A program made the position numbers and the translations under genes. Shown one piece after another: positions 61,000 through 64,000 of a DNA stretch of 64,000 nucleotides (its first letter is position 1; each line of letters starts with the position of its first letter). The DNA comes from Thermohalobaculum sp039815685 (GTDB lineage: Bacteria; Pseudomonadota; Alphaproteobacteria; Rhodobacterales; Rhodobacteraceae). Under the pieces are notes generated by a model that worked only from the letters and a program-made list of their open reading frames with translations, was not told the origin of the DNA and did no database searches. The stretch covers positions 248,001-312,000 of the forward strand of contig JBCBYV010000002.1 in NCBI GenBank assembly GCA_039815685.1, read 5' to 3'.

Positions 61000-61797
61000 T
61001 CAGTCGACCAGGGGGTCGCGCGGGTGTGGCGCTCGGGTAGCGCGCCAGCGGTGGAACTCGTCGAGGCTGGAGAAACGGCGCCAGGTCGAGCCGTCGCAAA
61101 GCTCGAAGGGTCGATACCCGATCTTGTAATGCATCTTCGGCGAGCCTGCGACCCAGTAGCCGAGATAGACATAAGGAAGCCCCATCTCCGCCGCGATGCG
61201 CATATGGTCCATGATCATGAATGCGCCGAGGGACCGGCCCTGCTCACCAGGATCGAAGAACGAATAGACCATGCTCAGCCCGTCGGCGAGCACGTCCGAG
61301 AGACAGGCAGCCAGTAGCGGGGGCGCGTCATCCTCGCCGGTCCGGGAGTATTCGATCACGGTCGAATTTACCGGCGTCTCGTCCACCATCGCCGCGTAGT
61401 CGAAGGCGTCCATGTCCGCCATGCCGCCATCCGCATGACGCCGGTCAAGATAGCGGCGGAAGAGGCTGAACTGCGCCTCCGTCGCCCAGGCTTCGCAGCT
61501 TCGGACGGTAAGGTCGGCGTTGCGCTTCAGGATCCGTTTCTGCGTCTTCGTCGGCCGGAAGCCATCGACGGGGATGCGGATCGACATGCAGGCCGAGCAG
61601 CCGACGCAGGCGGGGCGGTAGATCACCGATTGCGAGCGACGGAAACCTTTCAGCGATAGCGCGTTGTTCACGGAGATTGCGTTGGTGCCCTGAAGCGTGG
61701 TGAAGACCTTCCGCTCCTCGCGCCCGTCGAGATAGGCACAGGGCTGCGGTGCCGTAAGGTAGAACTGTGCCTTCAGCGCGCTTTCGTGATGCGACAT
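61000..61797 (-). CDS. bpt: Bacterial aspartate/glutamate leucyltransferase
   Basis: A 265-residue N-end-rule enzyme that transfers Leu from Leu-tRNA to proteins starting with Asp or Glu. 'PCAYLDGREERKVFTTLQG' and 'GFRRSQSVIYRPACVGCSACMSIRIPVDGF' hold the conserved cysteine cluster of the ATE/Bpt N-terminal domain; 'SFFDPGEQGRSLGAFMIMDHM' and 'YVYLGYWVAGSPKMHYKIGYRPFE' are the C-terminal domain. ATG 61797 ('MSHHESALKAQFYLTAP') chosen; an upstream TTG is less likely. Adaptor gene clpS is not in the window. Confidence 0.93.
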   Translation of the reverse strand: MSHHESALKAQFYLTAPQPCAYLDGREERKVFTTLQGTNAISVNNALSLKGFRRSQSVIYRPACVGCSACMSIRIPVDGFRPTKTQKRILKRNADLTVRSCEAWATEAQFSLFRRYLDRRHADGGMADMDAFDYAAMVDETPVNSTVIEYSRTGEDDAPPLLAACLSDVLADGLSMVYSFFDPGEQGRSLGAFMIMDHMRIAAEMGLPYVYLGYWVAGSPKMHYKIGYRPFELCDGSTWRRFSSLDEFHRWRATRAPHPRDPLVD

Positions 61798-61950
61798 TGC
61801 GGCGACCTGCTGACCCTGCGGCTCCAACCCTGTGACTGCACGATAACAGGGATTTGCGCGCTGTCACGGGCTGAGATTCCAGGCGATCACAGCTCCGAGG
61901 GTGCTCGTATGGCGTCTCGCCCCACCAAGACGGCCTGCCCTGGCGGCTCG

Positions 61951-62409
61951 TTAGTCCTCGGGCCGGTTGATCATCACGGTCTGGCAGAGCGCATCCGGGA
62001 TGGTCTGGCCCCGCGGATTGATGGCGGCCCAGCCGACGCTCGCGATCAGAACGGGCGGCAGGTAGAGCGTCGCGGTGAAGGCGAGGGCGTGGATGAAGGC
62101 CGTGCTGCCATCGAGCCGGCTCCCGCGCGCATCGCGGAGCTCGATCCCCATGAGCATCATGCCGAGGGTGGCCGAGCGCTCCATCACCATCGTCGTGCGG
62201 TAGACGAGGCCGGTGACGGCGATGGCCGGGATGAGCAGGACAAAACCGATGCCGGCAGTGATCACGCCCACGACGGCGCCAATCATGATCACGCCGATGA
62301 GGAGGATCACGATTACCAGAAGATCGACGAAGAACGCCGCGACGCGGCGCGCGCGCACGCCGTGGTAGAATTGACTGTCGGAAACGGGGTCGGGGAAGCT
62401 CAGGCTCAT
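61951..62409 (-). CDS. RDD family membrane protein
   Basis: A 152-residue protein with 'RARRVAAFFVDLLVIVILL' (the Arg-Asp RDD signature at the first helix), two more helices at about 55-75 and 108-130, and 'ERSATLGMMLMGIELRDARG', typical of the family. Function unknown; some members act as transporters. Follows the bpt gene region with a 150-base gap. Confidence 0.85.
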   Translation of the reverse strand: MSLSFPDPVSDSQFYHGVRARRVAAFFVDLLVIVILLIGVIMIGAVVGVITAGIGFVLLIPAIAVTGLVYRTTMVMERSATLGMMLMGIELRDARGSRLDGSTAFIHALAFTATLYLPPVLIASVGWAAINPRGQTIPDALCQTVMINRPED

Positions 62410-62433
62410 ATCGTTCCTAGGGGCAGATCGTCG

Positions 62434-63408
62434 TCAGCTCTTGAGACGCGTCTCGATGCGGCTGGCAGCCTCGGCCAGAAGCTCCGGCGAGGCGTGGTGC
62501 GCCATATGGCCGACATTCGGCAGCAGCGTGAGCTGTGCGTTCGGCAGGACCCGGTGGAGCGGCTCGGCCTGGCCGTCCGGCTCGATGAAGTCCGCTGTGC
62601 CGTGCACGATCTCGAAGGGCATCTCGAGCGCAGGATAGCCCTCGGCGACATCGAGCAGCACGCGGTTCACGTTCTGCAGGTCCTCCATGTTCGCATAGAG
62701 CGTCGTCTCCCGGAGAGCGAGGGCGGCACCGACATAGGAGGCGTAGCCCGGCGGGACGGGCTGCGGGCGGAAGACGCGCTCGAGGAAACGCTCGATACCG
62801 CCATTGTCCGCGATGGATTTGAGATACTCCGTATATGCCCAGGTCAGGAGATCGGTGACGCCGAGACGTGCCATCACCCGACCAGCACCCGTGTAGGGCA
62901 TGGTGACGCCGGAGACCGGAATGACGCCTGTCAGCGTCTCGGGCGCATCGAGCGCCCAGCCCATCGAGACGGCGGCACCGTAGCTGTGGCCGAGGACGAT
63001 AGGCCGCTCGACGCCAAGGCCCAGCATCGCTTCGCGGATGATGCGGGCCTGCACGCGCGGATCGTCTCCGCCCTCAGCCGGTCGGGTCGAGTAGCCGAAG
63101 CCCGGGCGATCGACCGCGATCACCGGGCGTTCCTGGGCGAGCTTGGGCGCGACGGAGAAAGTGAAGTCCCGCAGGTTGCCCGACGCACCATGGATCAGCA
63201 CCACCGGTGTCCGCCCGGCGCTCGCGCCGTCGAAGCCCGCGCGCCAGACATGCACCGTCTCGTTGCCCGAGGGCACCATCTCGCCCAAGGGCGGGAACGC
63301 CGCCTCCGCCTCGTCCTTGGGGTAGGGAGAGGAGCAACCGGCGGCAACGAGCGCAGCGGTGCCCGCCCCTGCCAAGAGCGCACGGCGTGTCATGATCTGA
63401 CGGCTCAT
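62434..63408 (-). CDS. Alpha/beta hydrolase lipoprotein
   Basis: A 324-residue hydrolase with a signal peptide and lipobox 'LVAAGC' (Cys at residue 25; an 'RR' near residue 8-9 makes a Tat-type signal possible). 'VVLIHGASGNLRDF' holds the oxyanion loop, 'VLGHSYGAAVSM' the nucleophile serine, and 'NVGHMAHHASPE' the histidine. 'VIAVDRPGFGYSTRP' is typical of the family. The enzyme is likely attached to a membrane outside the cytoplasm. Substrate unknown. It lies 24 bases from the RDD gene and is transcribed with it. Confidence 0.87.
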   Translation of the reverse strand: MSRQIMTRRALLAGAGTAALVAAGCSSPYPKDEAEAAFPPLGEMVPSGNETVHVWRAGFDGASAGRTPVVLIHGASGNLRDFTFSVAPKLAQERPVIAVDRPGFGYSTRPAEGGDDPRVQARIIREAMLGLGVERPIVLGHSYGAAVSMGWALDAPETLTGVIPVSGVTMPYTGAGRVMARLGVTDLLTWAYTEYLKSIADNGGIERFLERVFRPQPVPPGYASYVGAALALRETTLYANMEDLQNVNRVLLDVAEGYPALEMPFEIVHGTADFIEPDGQAEPLHRVLPNAQLTLLPNVGHMAHHASPELLAEAASRIETRLKS

Positions 63409-63500
63409 CCAATCCTCGCAACGGCCCTGTCGGATAGGTCAACACATGGGCGCGCAATGGCTGCGGACAAGACCGCGCCGCGTGAGCGGCTGTGTGCCGC

Positions 63501-64000
63501 TCAGCCCGCGGGGACCTCTGCCGTCGTGCGGCCGATCGAGGCGCGGTCGAAGGGCGTGGACTGGTAGACCTGATTGATCCAGTTGCCGAAGAGGAGGTGC
63601 GCATGGCTCCGCCACCGGTTCTCCGGCCGCCGGCTCGGGTCGTCGTCTGGATAGTAGCCCTTGGGTGCCTTGATCGGCTCGCCCCTGGCCACGTCCCGCT
63701 CATACTCGGCCGCCAGACTGTCGGTGTCGTATTCGATGTGGTTGAACATGTAGAGCGCCTGGTGCGCCTGGTCCTCGACCAGACAGACGCCCGTATCCGG
63801 GGCGCGCATCAGCACTTCGAGCCCCGCATCGCGTGGCAGTTCCGCCTCCCGCACCTCGGTCCAGCGGCTGACCGGCACGGTGAAATCGTCCGAGAAGCCG
63901 CGGAGATAGGGCGAGGCGGGGGCGGCGTTCTGATGGCGAAAGCAGCCGAAAGCCTTCTCCGGCAGGGCGTGCTTCGCGACGCCGTGGAAGTGGTGCAGCA
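63501..64000 (-). CDS. metA: Homoserine O-acyltransferase (MetA family), C-terminal fragment
   Basis: About 166 residues visible; the gene runs past the end of the window. The visible part matches the MetA/MetAA family: 'LHHFHGVAKHALPEKAFGCFRHQ', 'FSDDFTVPVSRW', 'QALYMFNHIEYDTDSLAAEYERD', 'YYPDDDPSRRPENRWRSHAHLLFGNWINQVYQSTPFD'. It acylates homoserine in methionine synthesis; succinyl or acetyl donor cannot be told from this part. Confidence 0.92.
   Translation of the reverse strand, partial: LHHFHGVAKHALPEKAFGCFRHQNAAPASPYLRGFSDDFTVPVSRWTEVREAELPRDAGLEVLMRAPDTGVCLVEDQAHQALYMFNHIEYDTDSLAAEYERDVARGEPIKAPKGYYPDDDPSRRPENRWRSHAHLLFGNWINQVYQSTPFDRASIGRTTAEVPAG

Noticed and set aside
61786..63567. 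A 593-residue plus-strand frame opposite the RDD and hydrolase genes
   Set aside because: Shadow composition; both minus-strand genes have diagnostic motifs.

Overview
The window is high-GC DNA, roughly two-thirds G+C by eye, from an alphaproteobacterium, most likely Rhodobacterales. The evidence is gene content and order: sdhCDAB, mesaconyl-CoA hydratase, nnrU, a malyl-CoA lyase-family gene, mdh, sucC, sucD, sucA, sucB and lpd lie together; xerC, DUF484, a transaldolase, priA and atpHAGDC follow; and bpt and DUF6314 genes are present. No rRNA, tRNA, CRISPR array, insertion sequence or prophage was found.

Layout. From 1 to 9.8 kb there is the end of zapE, then a minus-strand run: a DUF937 protein, a C45-type acyltransferase/hydrolase, a PNPOx-fold protein, a ClpB-like AAA+ ATPase and two orphan family-5 solute-binding proteins. 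From 9.8 to 16.1 kb is the succinate dehydrogenase operon (minus strand), with four extra genes between sdhA and sdhB: two zinc-ribbon methyltransferases, a small membrane protein and an FkbM methyltransferase. From 16.3 to 20.6 kb are a secreted repeat-like protein of lower GC, a polar amino-acid ABC importer without an ATPase gene, and a small membrane protein. From 20.8 to 23.4 kb are mesaconyl-CoA hydratase, NnrU and a malyl-CoA thioesterase/lyase (minus). From 23.7 to 41.0 kb, on the plus strand, are mdh, an SDR, an ABC1 kinase, sucC, three inserted genes, sucD, a strong terminator, sucA, a two-lipoyl sucB, three small membrane-protein genes, lpd and an FMN reductase. From 41.1 to 51.9 kb are xerC, DUF484, transaldolase, priA and the F1 ATP synthase operon. 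From 51.9 to 55.6 kb are a glutathione peroxidase, a GT87 mannosyltransferase-like protein, purB and DUF6314. From 55.6 to 58.8 kb are a secreted sensor-like protein and mtkAB (malate-CoA ligase). From 58.8 to 64 kb are a NIT-domain chemoreceptor, bpt, an RDD protein, a lipoprotein hydrolase and a partial metA.

How the genes work together. Most of the window is central carbon and energy metabolism: succinate dehydrogenase, malate dehydrogenase, 2-oxoglutarate dehydrogenase, succinyl-CoA synthetase and F1. Side routes for C2/C1 carbon are present: mesaconyl-CoA hydratase and the malyl-CoA-acting enzyme belong to the ethylmalonyl-CoA pathway, and MtkAB would make malyl-CoA from malate, as in the serine cycle.

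The most unusual features are the two interruptions of normally compact TCA operons (sdhA/sdhB and sucC/sucD) by zinc-ribbon methyltransferase plus small-membrane-protein genes; a ClpB-like ATPase whose first half lacks a P-loop; an operator-like inverted repeat before mtkAB; and a repeated double-palindrome intergenic element. None of these amounts to a proven new system; the methyltransferase inserts are the best candidates for follow-up.
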